A stretch of 64,000 nucleotides of DNA from Roseiconus nitratireducens (GCF_008629675.1 NZ_VWOX01000001.1:310001-374000), one strand, 5' to 3'; positions 13,501-23,206 are shown, counted from the stretch's first letter. Translations and numbers: made by a program. Notes: generated by a model not told the origin, from the letters alone.

Positions 13501-13750
13501 GATTGCCACCGGTCGCGAACCGTCTCTGTCGGCCGTGGAGTCTCTGCTGGCGCTGTTCGAATCGCAATCCGCCCTGCTGGCTGAGAACCCCGACTTGGTG
13601 GATCAACGGATCGGCGTTCTTCCCGAATCATTTTTAGATCCCGCCTTTGCCAGCGGCGCCGATGCGTCCGAAGCCAAGCGACGCCTGGGGGCTTGGTACG
13701 CGGTGGCCAATGCGCTTTTGAATCTGGACCAAACAATCACCTTGAACTAA
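10583..13750 (+). CDS. PSCyt1/DUF1549/DUF1553 protein with heme motif and F5/8-like insert
   Basis: About 1055 residues from ATG 10583; a TTG at 10565 and a GTG at 10643 are alternatives, and the GTG would give the cleanest signal peptide. A planctomycete cytochrome-like domain carries CDRCH (C65, C68, H69), the covalent heme-binding pattern. DUF1549 follows (about 185-390, with [11 protein letters not shown]), then an insert with [10 protein letters not shown] near residue 570 that looks like a discoidin/F5-8 type C sugar-binding fold, then DUF1553 (about 735-1000, [11 protein letters not shown]). Its stop overlaps the ATG of the DUF1501 gene (TAATG). These pairs are greatly expanded in planctomycetes and lack a proven function. 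Heme, export and the glycan-binding fold suggest redox work on extracellular substrates, which is inference. Confidence 0.92.
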   Translation: MRPRLIVGSLHRSAFQGLKFVNRKTFSVRLIGILVITLSSWALRSGEALAVDYADEVQPILKRHCDRCHGESAQEGSLVLFRRDAVLGVADSGVPIVVPEQPDRSLLIERVTDASAGDLMPLDGQPLSRTEVNVLREWIRDGAEMPDVSGTEHWAYQAPSVDPQALRQASQRNLSPIDYFVEQKRIRSGLPSPSLADPATLARRVSLALTGLPATLQQIDDLQRDPSEENYRRLVDELLASDAFGVHWARHWLDLARYADSNGFQADQLRSSWAYRDWVVDAFNRDKPFDQFAIEQLAGDLLPDANLQTRIATGFHRTPTCNVEAGVQPEANRVQQVFDRVNTTATVFLGSTIECAQCHDHKYDPFTQEDYYRLFAYFNNTPLEVEKASGVRFDFVGPTMDLPLTDEQAARRKQLQKQITSLRAKQDALGGEDRFQAWRTQVSEALRQGRARWLTPTPHFSSTGEEPFQVLDDQSVLLQGNPPGSTEYRFSYDDLEGPILGVRLDALQHDDLPGRGPGRGDAKRTNFVLHDLQMRVETGKKRHLISLADAKASFSQSKYDVAGAIDGDPKTAWAIAPKFDQPHWATFRTTEPVDAPRADQRLVVTLDQHFGRGRVIGRPKVSFLIGPPETVGLTDEIAQLLGKATPLEAAEIEQLRTFFLANDPETRDPERKIRALVSRRDRIQPETTLVMVEQPESRETFVMRRGDYLSPGEPVSPGTPSALHPADADLPPNRLGLARWLVDPDNPLLARVTVNRFWAEVFGRGIVATPEDFGTQADAPTHPELLDWLALEFQSEGWSVKSLLRTMVLSETFRSSSVVTARAAELDPDNRLLSRGPRFRLPAETLRDNALAISGLLCREGAGEPVMPFQPDGIWRAVGRNQPQWTAAQDQDRYRRGLYVVWKRSAPYPSFVTFDAPDRAACTVQRPRTNTPLQALVLLNDHAYAEAAVGLAQRMVLESGSDDPREVAAYGYRIATGREPSLSAVESLLALFESQSALLAENPDLVDQRIGVLPESFLDPAFASGADASEAKRRLGAWYAVANALLNLDQTITLN

Positions 13751-15207
13751 TGCCTTACGTCCTTCCCACCAATCGACGACAGATCTTGCAGCGTGCCGGA
13801 TTCGGTTTCGGCAGTTACGCACTGATGCAAATGTTGGCTCAGGAGTCATCGGTGACCGCCGCTCCCGCGGTTGCCAACCCGTTGGCAGAGCGTCCGCCGC
13901 ACTTCCCGGCGCGTGCCAAGCACATGATCCACATCCATCTGGTCGGTTCGCCCTCGCACTTGGATCTGTTTGATCCGAAACCGGAGTTGCAGCGGCGTCA
14001 CGGGGAACTGTGCCCCGATGAGATGTTTGAGGGAAAGAAGTTTGCTTTCCTTCGCAGTCGTCCCACGCTGTTTGGGACTTCCAAGGATTGGACCTTCCGC
14101 AAGTGTGGGCAGTCCGGGATTGAACTCTCGGATTTGATGCCTCACCTGCAATCGGTGGCCGATGAACTTTGTGTGGTTCGATCCCTGCACACCGACGAAT
14201 TCAACCATGGTCCGGCGCAGCTATTCATGTTGACCGGGTTTGGGCGGTTCGGCCGTCCGTCCCTGGGGTCCTGGATCAACTACGGCTTGGGGACGGAAAA
14301 CAGCAACCTTCCGGGCTACGTCGTTTTGATTACCGGTTCGGTCCTGGGAGCCGGTAATTCGGCATGGGGAAGCGGATTCCTGCCCACGGTCTACCAGGGT
14401 GTCGAGTTCCGGTCTCAGGGAGATCCGGTGCTGTTTCTTTCCAATCCGCCGGGGATTGACCGCGAATCACGTCGCGACGTGATCGATACGGTCAACCAGA
14501 TCAACGCGAGCACGCTATCAGAAGTCGGCGATCCGGAGATTGCGACGCGGATCGATCAGTATGAAATGGCTTACCGGATGCAAGCGAGCGTCCCCGAGTT
14601 GATGGAAATTGAATCCGAGTCCCAGGCAACGCACGACGCGTACGGCACGACACTGCGCAGCGGCGGTCCGGGGCCGGGCAAACCAAGTTTTGCCAACAAC
14701 TGTCTGCTGGCACGCCGGTTGGTTGAACGTGGCGTGCGGTGTGTGCAGCTGTTTGACCAGGGCTGGGACCACCACGGGAATCTTTCCGGATCGTTGCCGA
14801 AGAAATGTCAAGAAGTGGACCGCCCGGTCGCGGCTTTGATTCAGGATCTGAAGCAACGCGGCCTTTTGGACGAGACGCTGGTCGTGTGGTCCGCGGAGTT
14901 TGGGCGGACACCGATGGCTCAGGGTACCAACGGTGAAGGAAAGAAGACCTCCGCCGGACGGGATCATCATCGCGATGCGTTCACGCTGTGGATGGCCGGG
15001 GGAGGCACACGGCCGGGGACGGTTTACGGTCGGACCGACGAATTGGGATACTCCATTGCGGAGGACCCGGTGCACGTTCATGATTTCAATGCCACGCTGT
15101 TGCACCTGATGGGGTTGAACCACGAGCGTTTGACCTACCGCCACCAGGGGCGTCAATTCCGTTTGACCGACGTGCACGGTGTCGTCCAACGCGGCCTGCT
15201 GGCGTAA
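13750..15207 (+). CDS. DUF1501 family exported protein
   Basis: 485 residues from ATG 13750, whose first base is the last base of the upstream stop, implying translational coupling. The N-terminus has [20 protein letters not shown], a Tat-like twin-arginine leader typical of DUF1501. The body keeps family landmarks such as [25 protein letters not shown] and the C-terminal HHRDAFTLW and [13 protein letters not shown] segments, which resemble the alkaline phosphatase/sulfatase superfamily fold. It is the usual partner of DUF1549/DUF1553 proteins. Enzymatic activity is unknown; export together with its partner and a role in complex-carbohydrate use are inferences from context, since a sulfatase follows 78 bp downstream. 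Confidence 0.93.
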   Translation: MPYVLPTNRRQILQRAGFGFGSYALMQMLAQESSVTAAPAVANPLAERPPHFPARAKHMIHIHLVGSPSHLDLFDPKPELQRRHGELCPDEMFEGKKFAFLRSRPTLFGTSKDWTFRKCGQSGIELSDLMPHLQSVADELCVVRSLHTDEFNHGPAQLFMLTGFGRFGRPSLGSWINYGLGTENSNLPGYVVLITGSVLGAGNSAWGSGFLPTVYQGVEFRSQGDPVLFLSNPPGIDRESRRDVIDTVNQINASTLSEVGDPEIATRIDQYEMAYRMQASVPELMEIESESQATHDAYGTTLRSGGPGPGKPSFANNCLLARRLVERGVRCVQLFDQGWDHHGNLSGSLPKKCQEVDRPVAALIQDLKQRGLLDETLVVWSAEFGRTPMAQGTNGEGKKTSAGRDHHRDAFTLWMAGGGTRPGTVYGRTDELGYSIAEDPVHVHDFNATLLHLMGLNHERLTYRHQGRQFRLTDVHGVVQRGLLA

Positions 15208-15285
15208 ACCCTCCGCTGCCGGTCACGCCTGATCCGGCGGAACCGGCCTGTCTACCAGACTGTTTTCTTTCGTGACTGAGCTTGC

Positions 15286-16779
15286 ATGATCAAATCAATC
15301 CCGATCGGAACCTTCGCGTTTTTTCTTTATTTGAACGCGATTGTTTCGGCTCAAAGCCAACCAAACATCGTCGTACTGCTCGCTGACGATTTGGGTTGGA
15401 GCGCGGTGGGGTACCACAACCGCGAATTTGAAACACCCCACATCGATTCAATCGTCCGCGACGGAATGGAATTGGATCAGTTTTATGTTGCACCGATGTG
15501 TTCGCCCACGCGTGCGGGGTTCATGACCGGTCGCTATCCGATCCGTTTCGGGCTCGCCCGGGCCGTCATTCCGCCGCAGCGAGATTTTGGATTGCCGACG
15601 GACGAAACAACCATTGCCGAAGCACTGGGTGAATTGGGGTACGAACATCGCGGAGTTTTCGGCAAGTGGCATCTGGGGCACCGCCGCGCCAAATGGCATC
15701 CGCTGAACCAGGGGTTCACCCACTTTCACGGTCACTACAACGGCGCGATTGACTACTTTGACTTGACCCGCGAGGGCGAGCGTGACTGGCACACGAACTT
15801 TGACGCGTCGGACGAGCAGGGATATTCCACCGATTTGATTGCCGCGGCGGCGGCGGGCTGGATCAAACAGGTTGCTTCGGAAGAAGCACCGTATTTCTGC
15901 TACGTTCCGTTCAACGCACCGCACTCCCCCTTCCAGGCACCCGATTCCGCCGTTGAGCGTTTTGAGCGGATGTCACCGCAAGGCCAGGCGAGACGTGATC
16001 GGAAGTCGTCGCCGGTGCGGCAAACCTACGCGGCAATGATTTGGAAAATGGACCAGGGGATCGGAAAGATTCTGCAAGCGATTGAGCAAAGTGGCGAATC
16101 GGACCAGACGATCGTGCTTTTCTTCAGCGACAACGGCGGCGTCGGGAAGATTCGCGACAACAACGCTCCGCTGCGCGGAAGCAAGCTGACCGTGTTTGAA
16201 GGCGGCACGCGGGTGCCCGCCTGTGTGCGTTGGCCCGGTCACATCGCACCGGGAACTAAGTCAGATGCGCGGATGGGCTATGTCGATTTGATGCCGACGT
16301 TGGTCGCGTTGGCTGGCGGCAAGGCGAATTCGATGACCGACAAACCGCTGGACGGAATCGACATCGCTCCGTTGTTGCTGGGCGAGGCCGCGCAGCCGCT
16401 GACGGCCCGGTTGGAGAGTCGCCCCTGGTTTTCTTATCATGGCCAGCAGGGAGAACAGTCGGAACACTTGGCCGTGATCCACGACGGATGGAAGCTAAAG
16501 GTCAACGGACCGCGTCTCCGTTCGCCGTCGCAATTGCGTTCCGGAACCAATCAGGTCCAGTTGTTTCACCTTTCGCAGGATCCATTGGAAGCCGATGACC
16601 TGGCATCCACCGACAACGAGCAATTGGAGCGACTGGGCCGGTTGTTGATCGACCATCGCGCCTTGCAGCCCGACGACGCGGTGCCGCCCTACTCGGTGGG
16701 ATCCAAAGGTTTCCAGCCTCCACCGAAGTGGACGTTGGATCCGGAGCACCCGAACGCAAAAGTGGGGACGGACGGCTGA
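15286..16779 (+). CDS. Sulfatase, type I
   Basis: 497 residues from ATG 15286 with a short signal peptide (IPIGTFAFFLYLNAIVSA). It has NIVVLLADDLGWSAVG, the formylglycine motif CSPTR in MCSPTRAGFMTGRYP, GKWHLGH and FFSDNGG, and NNAPLRGSKLTVFEGGTRVP, all complete, so it should be an active sulfatase after maturation. It follows the DUF1553/DUF1501 pair on the same strand after 78 bp and may share its transcript. The nearest subfamily looks like arylsulfatase B/S1_20-like enzymes, but the substrate is not certain. Confidence 0.95.
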   Translation: MIKSIPIGTFAFFLYLNAIVSAQSQPNIVVLLADDLGWSAVGYHNREFETPHIDSIVRDGMELDQFYVAPMCSPTRAGFMTGRYPIRFGLARAVIPPQRDFGLPTDETTIAEALGELGYEHRGVFGKWHLGHRRAKWHPLNQGFTHFHGHYNGAIDYFDLTREGERDWHTNFDASDEQGYSTDLIAAAAAGWIKQVASEEAPYFCYVPFNAPHSPFQAPDSAVERFERMSPQGQARRDRKSSPVRQTYAAMIWKMDQGIGKILQAIEQSGESDQTIVLFFSDNGGVGKIRDNNAPLRGSKLTVFEGGTRVPACVRWPGHIAPGTKSDARMGYVDLMPTLVALAGGKANSMTDKPLDGIDIAPLLLGEAAQPLTARLESRPWFSYHGQQGEQSEHLAVIHDGWKLKVNGPRLRSPSQLRSGTNQVQLFHLSQDPLEADDLASTDNEQLERLGRLLIDHRALQPDDAVPPYSVGSKGFQPPPKWTLDPEHPNAKVGTDG

Positions 16780-16847
16780 CGGTCGCTACGGAAAGCGACA
16801 CGCCTTCCGTGCGAACCGACCACTGTCTATCGTTTCATCAAGTCGGC

Positions 16848-19358
16848 TTACGCCTCGGGCAGCAAGAAATCGTCCACGTTGTTGCCGATCACCTGGTCCA
16901 ATGCATCGTCGTTCGTGATCGTGTCATTGATCAGCAGGTGGATCTCGGTATCCGACAAGAACTCGCCAGTCCCGAGGATTAGGTTGTTGACTCGATCGGC
17001 GAACGATTCCGCCGTGTTCCACTCTTGCAGAATCAGCAAGAGCGATGCGAGGTCGTCGTCGTAGTCGGTTTGCTCGGTGACGATGAAGTCGCTGCCGGAT
17101 TGGCCGAGCAGCTTGTCGGCATCGGCGCCCCCGAACAGGATGTCCTCTCCGGCGCCGCCGTACAGGGCGTCCACTCCGTCGCCGCCGCTAAGCAGGTCGT
17201 TCCCGTCACGGCCGAAGATGAAGTCGTTGCCCGGGCCACCCAACAGAGCGTCACTTGCTGAACCGCCGGAGATGAAATCGTCGCCCGCACCGCCGCTGAT
17301 CACGACCGGAATCGTCACGGAGTTGGCCACCATCAATCGATCATCGCCGTCGCCGCCGTTGATTCTGATCAACTCAATTCCCGTCAACGGGAAAGATTCG
17401 TTGGGGAAGTCTCTGGAGCTGACCTGGATCTGACCTTGAGAAACTCGCACGGCAACCGTCGACCCGTTCTGTTCGGCGTTCACGACCAAAACCGATCCGT
17501 TCACATAGACGGGCTTCGCATTAGGTTCGGGGACGTCATCGATATCGATCATCACCGAGGCGCGATCGGTCAGCCCTGCGGAGTCCGTGACGGTGACTAC
17601 CAATTCATATCGATCTTGGATCTCATAGTCCAGACTCGCGTTTTGTCCAACAGTGATCTCACCTGATTGCGAGTCAATGTCGAAGACCGAATTGAGATTG
17701 CCGGCCGTGATGGAAAAGGTCAACGCGCCGGGGACATTGTCTGCGGGATCGATATCGGTTGCCTGCACCGTCCCGACGGAAGTACCGGCCGGCGAGTTCT
17801 CGGCAAGGTTCGTTGCGAATCCCGTTGCGACGGGCTGATTGGGGTTGTACATCTGCACCAATCCGACGATCACGTCCGTCATTCCATAGCGGAATGCCGA
17901 ATCTTGCAGCGAATCGACGAAGGTGGCGCCCGCCACGAGGTATTCGTCGCCGTCGACTTCGATGGCCGCGGGATAAAACGCGGTCGAGCCTCCCAGCGGA
18001 GTGGTGATGAGCCCGGCAGATGCTTGAGTTACATCGTCCGACGGAAACGAGTACAGCAATCCCTCCTGGACCGCGATCCGTTGCTGAGCGTTGACCGAAT
18101 CGGGCATCTGTTGCTCATAGGCTCCGACAAAGACGGTCCCGGAGTCTACGGCGATCGGCAGGTCCGTCGACAGGTTTGCCAGAGATGCGTAGCCACCCTG
18201 CACGCTGAATAGGTCGATCGACGTCAGTTGTTGGGTCCCCTGGGATCCAAAGTCGACGTCAATTTGACCGTCGCTCAGCAGCCGAGCCACTCTCGCGCCC
18301 GTATTGTAGGTCGACATGCCTTGGTCGTTCGGGTTGTTTTGCGTCGATGGAGAGTACCCCGTCAGCAGCAACCCTCCCTCGCTGTCGAAAGCAAGCGAAT
18401 CGACGCTGTTGATGTCGCCGATCGAATCCAGATTCTTCAGCTCGCTGATTACCGTGGCACCACCGGTGCCGAACGAAACATCCACTACGCCGTCGGAACT
18501 GTACTGTTCGACACGTGTGGACCACTCCAAGTAGGACAGCCCGATCGCATTCGGTCCGTTGCCGCCAGAGTATCCAGGATCGGTCAGTCCGGACACGACG
18601 ACATCACCGGTCGGAGAGATCGCCAGATCTCGAAGATTCATCGGGGTTTGAACCAAGCCTTGACGGTTGGTCGCGGACTCGTCATTGAAACCGCGATCGA
18701 TTGACCCGTCGGATTGCAGCTTGACGATCGCCCCCAGTCGTCGTCGCTGAGACAGGTACGGAGAGAGCTCGACCGGATCGAACTGGATGGTTTGGATTCC
18801 CGTCGTCGGCGTAGCCGGCGTCACGTCGCTGATGTTCCCGGAAACATAGATGCTTCCATCCGGTGCGACCGTGACGAACGGATTGTCGAATCGGTAGCGG
18901 ACGGGATTGGTGCTGCCGCTGGTGCTCGCGTCCTCAAGCAGAAAACTTTCAAACCCGGAACCGGAACCACCGAACGAGGTGTCAATGGAACCGTCGGTGT
19001 TCAACTTGTAGATCGTGTTCAGATCGGTGTTGCCCGATGGACGCGCGGCGCCGATGTACCCACCGCCAGGAATCAAATCCAGGTCATCCAGCACCGGGGC
19101 CGATGCGGCAAACGGCGTTGCGGAAACCGGATTCGAATCGGGATCGACCAACAGGTAGTTGTCGAAGTCCCCGGCATCGCCAAGGATAACTTGTCCGCCG
19201 TCCAGGAATGCTTTCGGCCGATCGCCTTGTTCTGCCGCCGGCACTTGATAGATGCCGTCACCGTCGAACAGGGTGTCCAGTGTTGCCGCCAGTAGACGTC
19301 GACTTTCCAAGCTCTCCATGCGAAGTCGGCGTGACAAAGTGCTCTTCATGCGCTGCAT
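16848..19358 (-). CDS. Surface protein: delta-60 propeller, cadherin domain, RTX calcium repeats
   Basis: About 836 residues if started at ATG 19358 (MQRMKSTLSRRLRMESLES); the frame extends to 19583 without a plausible leader. The MESLESRRLLAA motif is the planctomycete-type extended leader of surface proteins. Then come delta-60-type repeats (GSIDTSFGG, GSIDRGFN, GVVDVSFGTGG, GQIDVDFGSQG), a cadherin-like domain (ENSPAGTSVGTVQATDIDP through SGEITVGQNASLDYE) and about six hemolysin-type nonapeptide calcium repeats (GGDGDDRL, GGAGDDFISGG, GGPGNDFIFG, GGDGVDALYGG). Likely a large calcium-stabilised adhesin or matrix protein at the cell surface. It is convergent with the upstream sulfatase. The family call is firm; the ligand is unknown. 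Confidence 0.9.
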   Translation of the reverse strand: MQRMKSTLSRRLRMESLESRRLLAATLDTLFDGDGIYQVPAAEQGDRPKAFLDGGQVILGDAGDFDNYLLVDPDSNPVSATPFAASAPVLDDLDLIPGGGYIGAARPSGNTDLNTIYKLNTDGSIDTSFGGSGSGFESFLLEDASTSGSTNPVRYRFDNPFVTVAPDGSIYVSGNISDVTPATPTTGIQTIQFDPVELSPYLSQRRRLGAIVKLQSDGSIDRGFNDESATNRQGLVQTPMNLRDLAISPTGDVVVSGLTDPGYSGGNGPNAIGLSYLEWSTRVEQYSSDGVVDVSFGTGGATVISELKNLDSIGDINSVDSLAFDSEGGLLLTGYSPSTQNNPNDQGMSTYNTGARVARLLSDGQIDVDFGSQGTQQLTSIDLFSVQGGYASLANLSTDLPIAVDSGTVFVGAYEQQMPDSVNAQQRIAVQEGLLYSFPSDDVTQASAGLITTPLGGSTAFYPAAIEVDGDEYLVAGATFVDSLQDSAFRYGMTDVIVGLVQMYNPNQPVATGFATNLAENSPAGTSVGTVQATDIDPADNVPGALTFSITAGNLNSVFDIDSQSGEITVGQNASLDYEIQDRYELVVTVTDSAGLTDRASVMIDIDDVPEPNAKPVYVNGSVLVVNAEQNGSTVAVRVSQGQIQVSSRDFPNESFPLTGIELIRINGGDGDDRLMVANSVTIPVVISGGAGDDFISGGSASDALLGGPGNDFIFGRDGNDLLSGGDGVDALYGGAGEDILFGGADADKLLGQSGSDFIVTEQTDYDDDLASLLLILQEWNTAESFADRVNNLILGTGEFLSDTEIHLLINDTITNDDALDQVIGNNVDDFLLPEA

Positions 19359-19589
19359 CAGACTTTGACCCCAAGGGTGGTTTTCGTAAGCGTTCGAGTC
19401 GCGGCCTGCGACAACGATCGTGCGGAGTGTAGTCCGGCTGTGACGGTCGTAACCACTGTGATGGCCGTTTTCTGCGACCGATTCAAGAAGAAGCCGGCGA
19501 GCTGGGCCGGCAGGTGTCCACCCGCTGGGATGGTTGTTGCGGTCGCCGCGGCTGGAAAGTGATCGCATCCGCACGAGTGACAAATTGTG

Positions 19590-19895
19590 TCAGCGGCGGA
19601 GCGGTTTTGCGAAGCGTCCCAGGGCGGCGCGTCGAACCTGAAAGCCCTGCAGTTGCACCCCTTCTTCCTGCAGTCGTTCCGCCTGCAGCGACGGATTGCA
19701 CGGCGGCAGCCGACCATCGCTGTAGACCACGCGCCACCATGGCAAGTCGTCGCACCCTTGCGATAGCAGTCGGCCGGCGGCCCGCGCCGCGGTCGGCCGC
19801 CCCGCGGCGGCCGCAACATCGCCAAAGCTGACCACTTCACCACGCCGCAGGTCCCGCACGGCATCCGACATTCTCTGTTGAAATTGGGTTAGCAT
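19590..19895 (-). CDS. Alkyltransferase-like (ATL) protein, MGMT family
   Basis: 101 residues, the size of ATL proteins that bind O6-alkylguanine and flag it for nucleotide excision repair instead of dealkylating it. The DNA-binding helix region (VVSFGDVAAAAGRPTAARAAG) and the pseudo-active-site loop are clear. In true alkyltransferases the loop reads PCHRV; here it is PWWRV (P52-W53-W54-R55-V56), so the acceptor Cys is Trp and the neighbouring His is also Trp. A dealkylation reaction is therefore not expected. It stands alone, divergent from the isomerase gene. The damage-recognition role is known for the family and inferred here. Confidence 0.85.
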   Translation of the reverse strand: MLTQFQQRMSDAVRDLRRGEVVSFGDVAAAAGRPTAARAAGRLLSQGCDDLPWWRVVYSDGRLPPCNPSLQAERLQEEGVQLQGFQVRRAALGRFAKPLRR

Positions 19896-19956
19896 GAGAG
19901 CTGTCTAGATCGCCTGACGCGCCGCGCCGATGCCGCAGTTGTGTTGGCCGTCGGAA

Positions 19957-20000
19957 GATGAATTCATCCGGAATCGTTTCCACGGGGCCTCGCCGTGGAA
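19957..20000. promoter_or_regulatory. Palindrome and hairpin in a divergent promoter region
   Basis: The perfect 12-bp palindrome GATGAATTCATC (19957-19968) is followed by an 8-bp stem hairpin, TTCCACGG and CCGTGGAA around a 7-base loop (19978-20000). Both lie between the divergent ATL gene (start 19895) and the isomerase gene (start 20062). They could be an operator and a 5'-leader structure; no known consensus is matched. Confidence 0.35.
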
Positions 20001-20061
20001 CCTCTGGCGACGGCGGTTGGTCCCGTTTGTTATTCCCCATCGTGCCAAAGGGTACCCGAAA

Positions 20062-20985
20062 GTGAAACGCCGTGATTTTGTGTCTGCTAATTTGCTTGCC
20101 CTGGCCGGCGGAACGCTGGCCTGGTCGACGTCGGCTGGGCAGTCGCCCGAATCCACTTCGGGATCCGAATTTTCTTCTTCGGCCGACAATCCAAGGTCGA
20201 TTCGACAGTCCGTCATGGGTTGGTGCTTCAAACCGATGGACATGATGGAGTTGGCCCGTCAATGCAAACGCATCGGACTGGAAGCCATGGAAGGAATCCC
20301 GGCTACCATCTATCCGGATGTCACGGCGCTGGGGTTGAAGATCTCCCTGGTGGGCAGCCATGGTTTTCAAAACGGACCGCTGGATCCCGAGAATCACGCC
20401 GAGGTCGAAAAGAAGCTTCGCGAAGGGATCGATCTGGCAGTCAAGTTCGGGGCACCCAACGTGATCACCTTTACCGGGATGCGAAAGACCGGGATCAGCG
20501 ATGCCGCGGCCCGAAAGAACTGTCTGGATTGTTGGAAACGCGTGGTTCCTTATGCGGAAGAGAAAGGGATCGGATTGGTGCTGGAGCACTTGAACAGCAA
20601 AGCACACCGTAACCCCGACGGAACCATTCATCCGATGAAAGGGCATCCCGGATACTGGGGCGATGACGTGCACCTGTGCGCGGAGTTGGTGCAAGCGGTG
20701 GGTAGCGAGAACTTCAAGCTGCTGTTCGACATCTATCACGTTCAAATCATGAACGGAGACCTGATCGAAAACGTGCGTCGCTACCAAGACATCACCGGTC
20801 ATTATCACACGGCGGGCAATCCCGGTCGCCGAGAACTGGATGACCAGCAAGAGATCAACTATCCGGCGGTCATCCGCGCCATCAAAGCGACCGGATACGA
20901 CGGCTATGTCGCCCAGGAGTTCATCCCGACCGGGAACGATCCGATCGCATCGCTCGAGCAGGCATACATGGTGTGTGACGTGTGA
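20062..20985 (+). CDS. Tat-exported hydroxypyruvate isomerase-like TIM-barrel protein
   Basis: 307 residues from GTG 20062, chosen because it opens with a twin-arginine leader (VKRRDFVSANLLALAGG); the frame runs on to 19930 without leader features. The body is an AP-endonuclease-2-type sugar isomerase/epimerase barrel like E. coli Hyi. The likely general-base Glu residues are in LVLEHLNS and AQEFIPTGN, and other family marks are NVITFTGMR and LLFDIYHVQIM. Classic Hyi converts hydroxypyruvate to tartronate semialdehyde in the cytosol. The Tat leader is unusual for that role, so a periplasmic sugar isomerase is equally possible. The DUF5722 gene follows after 70 bp on the same strand. Confidence 0.88.
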   Translation: MKRRDFVSANLLALAGGTLAWSTSAGQSPESTSGSEFSSSADNPRSIRQSVMGWCFKPMDMMELARQCKRIGLEAMEGIPATIYPDVTALGLKISLVGSHGFQNGPLDPENHAEVEKKLREGIDLAVKFGAPNVITFTGMRKTGISDAAARKNCLDCWKRVVPYAEEKGIGLVLEHLNSKAHRNPDGTIHPMKGHPGYWGDDVHLCAELVQAVGSENFKLLFDIYHVQIMNGDLIENVRRYQDITGHYHTAGNPGRRELDDQQEINYPAVIRAIKATGYDGYVAQEFIPTGNDPIASLEQAYMVCDV

Positions 20986-21055
20986 GCGGTCATGGATCCG
21001 CTTGATTCTGTTCGTGACCCGTCACTTTCCGAGCTCCCGTTGGTTTCCTAATTCG

Positions 21056-23206
21056 ATGACGATCCCGCGCTACCGGTCTGCAATCTGCCCATTGATTGTT
21101 TGGTTGGGACTCCATTCCGGATTGGACTCAGCGGAACCTGTCTCACACGTTTCGATCGATTGGCGTGAGATCACCGCCGAAGCCCACGACGTCTCCGTGG
21201 CCGCGACCGATGCGCAGGTGAGCATCGAAACGATGGGCGAGGATCCATTCTTTTGGTTTGAGATGCCGGCGATCCCGACATCGGATCGCGACTGGATGCT
21301 TTCGATTTCCTACTTCTGTCCTCAAGGCGTCTCGGGAATCCAATGGCGCACCGGACGACCGGCGCGTGCCGATGGCTTCGTGGACCTGCCCGCGATGGCA
21401 CCGGCCGAGGGTTGGACTGAATACGTTGTCAACCTGAGCCAGCTGGCTCCCGAGGCCGTCCGTTCCGAAGGTCCGGTGGCGATTCGATTGGACCTGGGCA
21501 ATCATGCCGGAGTCAAACTGATGGTGCGGGGCGTCCGCCTGCGTCCCATGAACGATCACGAACTCACCGAGCGACGTGAAGCACAGCGACTCCGCCGGGA
21601 AAAGATCGAACTTGCAAATCATATCCGCCGCTATCAGCAAAAGTCCTGGGATGCGGTCGTCGAGCGTGTCCGTGCCCGGCGCGATCAACTGATCGTGACG
21701 GGACGATGGCTGGCGCCGGCATCACCGTCGGATTCCACACCGGAAGATTCAAAGAAGAACGTGTTTTTGATTCCCCGATTTCCTGAAAGCATTTCGGCGG
21801 AACGGCCGGACTCCCAGGAGTTGAAGCACCGGTATCCCGTCGAAATCACGGCGTCCGGACGGTTCTCCACCGAAGTCCCGGTCGATGCTGCCTCCGAGCT
21901 TCGGCTCCCGGGGGTGCGTTGGCAACTGATTCGATTGGTCCAGGCGGAAAGCTTGGCGGCATCGAAACCGATTTCGCCTGCGCGAGCGGTTGATCTGCCC
22001 GTCGTTCGCGATCGCACCACCCGGCCGGTCAGCGAAGTTGCCAAGGGGCTGACTTGCATCACGAGCCGGTTTGAACCACAGACACTGCGTGAACTCGGGC
22101 TGACCCACGGTTCGGTGAACATCTTGCTGAGCGGGTTGATCAGCGACTCACCTCGTCCGGGTTGGGTGCCACGGCGGATTCTAAATCGCCGTTGGTGGGT
22201 CAATGAACAACGTTTGTCTGGGGTCGACCGGAACGTGCTCACGGGGAACGCCGCCGGAATGCAAATGGCCGCGATCCTGTTGATCCGGCCGCATGGCGAA
22301 CTGGCTCATCCCCAGGCGGTTGACGCGGGCACCTATGCCATGCCGGATTTGACCACCCGACCGGCCGTCGCTGCGTACCGGGCCGTTCTGCATTTGCTCG
22401 CCGAACGTTATGGCCAGACAAAATCGATGCATGGTCGGATCGATCACTGGATCGTTCACAATGAAGTCGACTACGGATGGCAGTGGACCAACATGGGGCA
22501 GCAGCCGATGGAAGTCTTCATGGACCATTACGAACGATCCATGCGTTTGGTGGACCAGGCTGTGCGCACCTACAATCCGGACGGCCGGGCGTTTATTTCA
22601 CTGACGCATCGCTGGAATGTCCCCGATGATCGGCCGTGGAAAACCTACGCGCCTCGCGACATGTTGAATTGGCTGATCAGACAGTGCGAGTTGGAGGGAG
22701 ATTACCCGTGGGGCGTCGCGTATCATCCTTACCCCGAAAGCCTGTGGCGGGCGGACACTTGGAATGATACGCAGGTCACGGATGCCTTCGAAACGCGACT
22801 GATCACTCTCAAAAACCTGACCGTTCTGGATCGTTTTCTGCATCAGGATCGTTGTCGCTTTGCCGACGGGGCGGTGCGACCGGTCCTCTGCAGCGAGCAG
22901 GGGTTTCATGCAGATGTTTCAGATGCGGAGCAGTTGCGCCAGCAAGCGGCGGCCCTGTTGTACGCGTGGGAGAAACTTCGCCAATGTCCTTCGATCATTG
23001 CGTTTGACTATCATCGCCCCAGTGACCATCCCGACGAGGGCGGGCTGCGTTTGGGCTTGCGAGGTTTACCCACCAGCGACGACCCGCTGGGCAAACCAAA
23101 ACCCGCGTGGGAGGTTTACCGGGCGATTGGGACGGCCGGCGAATCCGACTGGCGACAGCAGCTTTCGCCGCTCTGGCAAACTCCGACGGACGACGGATCG
23201 CCGTGA
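21056..23206 (+). CDS. DUF5722 glycosidase-like secreted protein
   Basis: 716 residues from ATG 21056, which leads into a signal peptide (ICPLIVWLGLHSGLDSAE); the frame extends to 20840 inside the previous gene. The N-terminal ~180 residues look like a beta-sandwich. The C-terminal ~400 match DUF5722, a TIM-barrel related to clan GH-A glycosidases: WIVHNEVDYGWQW holds the Asn-Glu pair expected of the acid/base and CSEQGFH the later Glu expected of the nucleophile. Both catalytic positions seem intact, so this is likely a retaining glycoside hydrolase, substrate unknown. Pairing with a sugar isomerase gene upstream suggests both act on one carbohydrate; the reaction itself is inference. Confidence 0.82.
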   Translation: MTIPRYRSAICPLIVWLGLHSGLDSAEPVSHVSIDWREITAEAHDVSVAATDAQVSIETMGEDPFFWFEMPAIPTSDRDWMLSISYFCPQGVSGIQWRTGRPARADGFVDLPAMAPAEGWTEYVVNLSQLAPEAVRSEGPVAIRLDLGNHAGVKLMVRGVRLRPMNDHELTERREAQRLRREKIELANHIRRYQQKSWDAVVERVRARRDQLIVTGRWLAPASPSDSTPEDSKKNVFLIPRFPESISAERPDSQELKHRYPVEITASGRFSTEVPVDAASELRLPGVRWQLIRLVQAESLAASKPISPARAVDLPVVRDRTTRPVSEVAKGLTCITSRFEPQTLRELGLTHGSVNILLSGLISDSPRPGWVPRRILNRRWWVNEQRLSGVDRNVLTGNAAGMQMAAILLIRPHGELAHPQAVDAGTYAMPDLTTRPAVAAYRAVLHLLAERYGQTKSMHGRIDHWIVHNEVDYGWQWTNMGQQPMEVFMDHYERSMRLVDQAVRTYNPDGRAFISLTHRWNVPDDRPWKTYAPRDMLNWLIRQCELEGDYPWGVAYHPYPESLWRADTWNDTQVTDAFETRLITLKNLTVLDRFLHQDRCRFADGAVRPVLCSEQGFHADVSDAEQLRQQAAALLYAWEKLRQCPSIIAFDYHRPSDHPDEGGLRLGLRGLPTSDDPLGKPKPAWEVYRAIGTAGESDWRQQLSPLWQTPTDDGSP

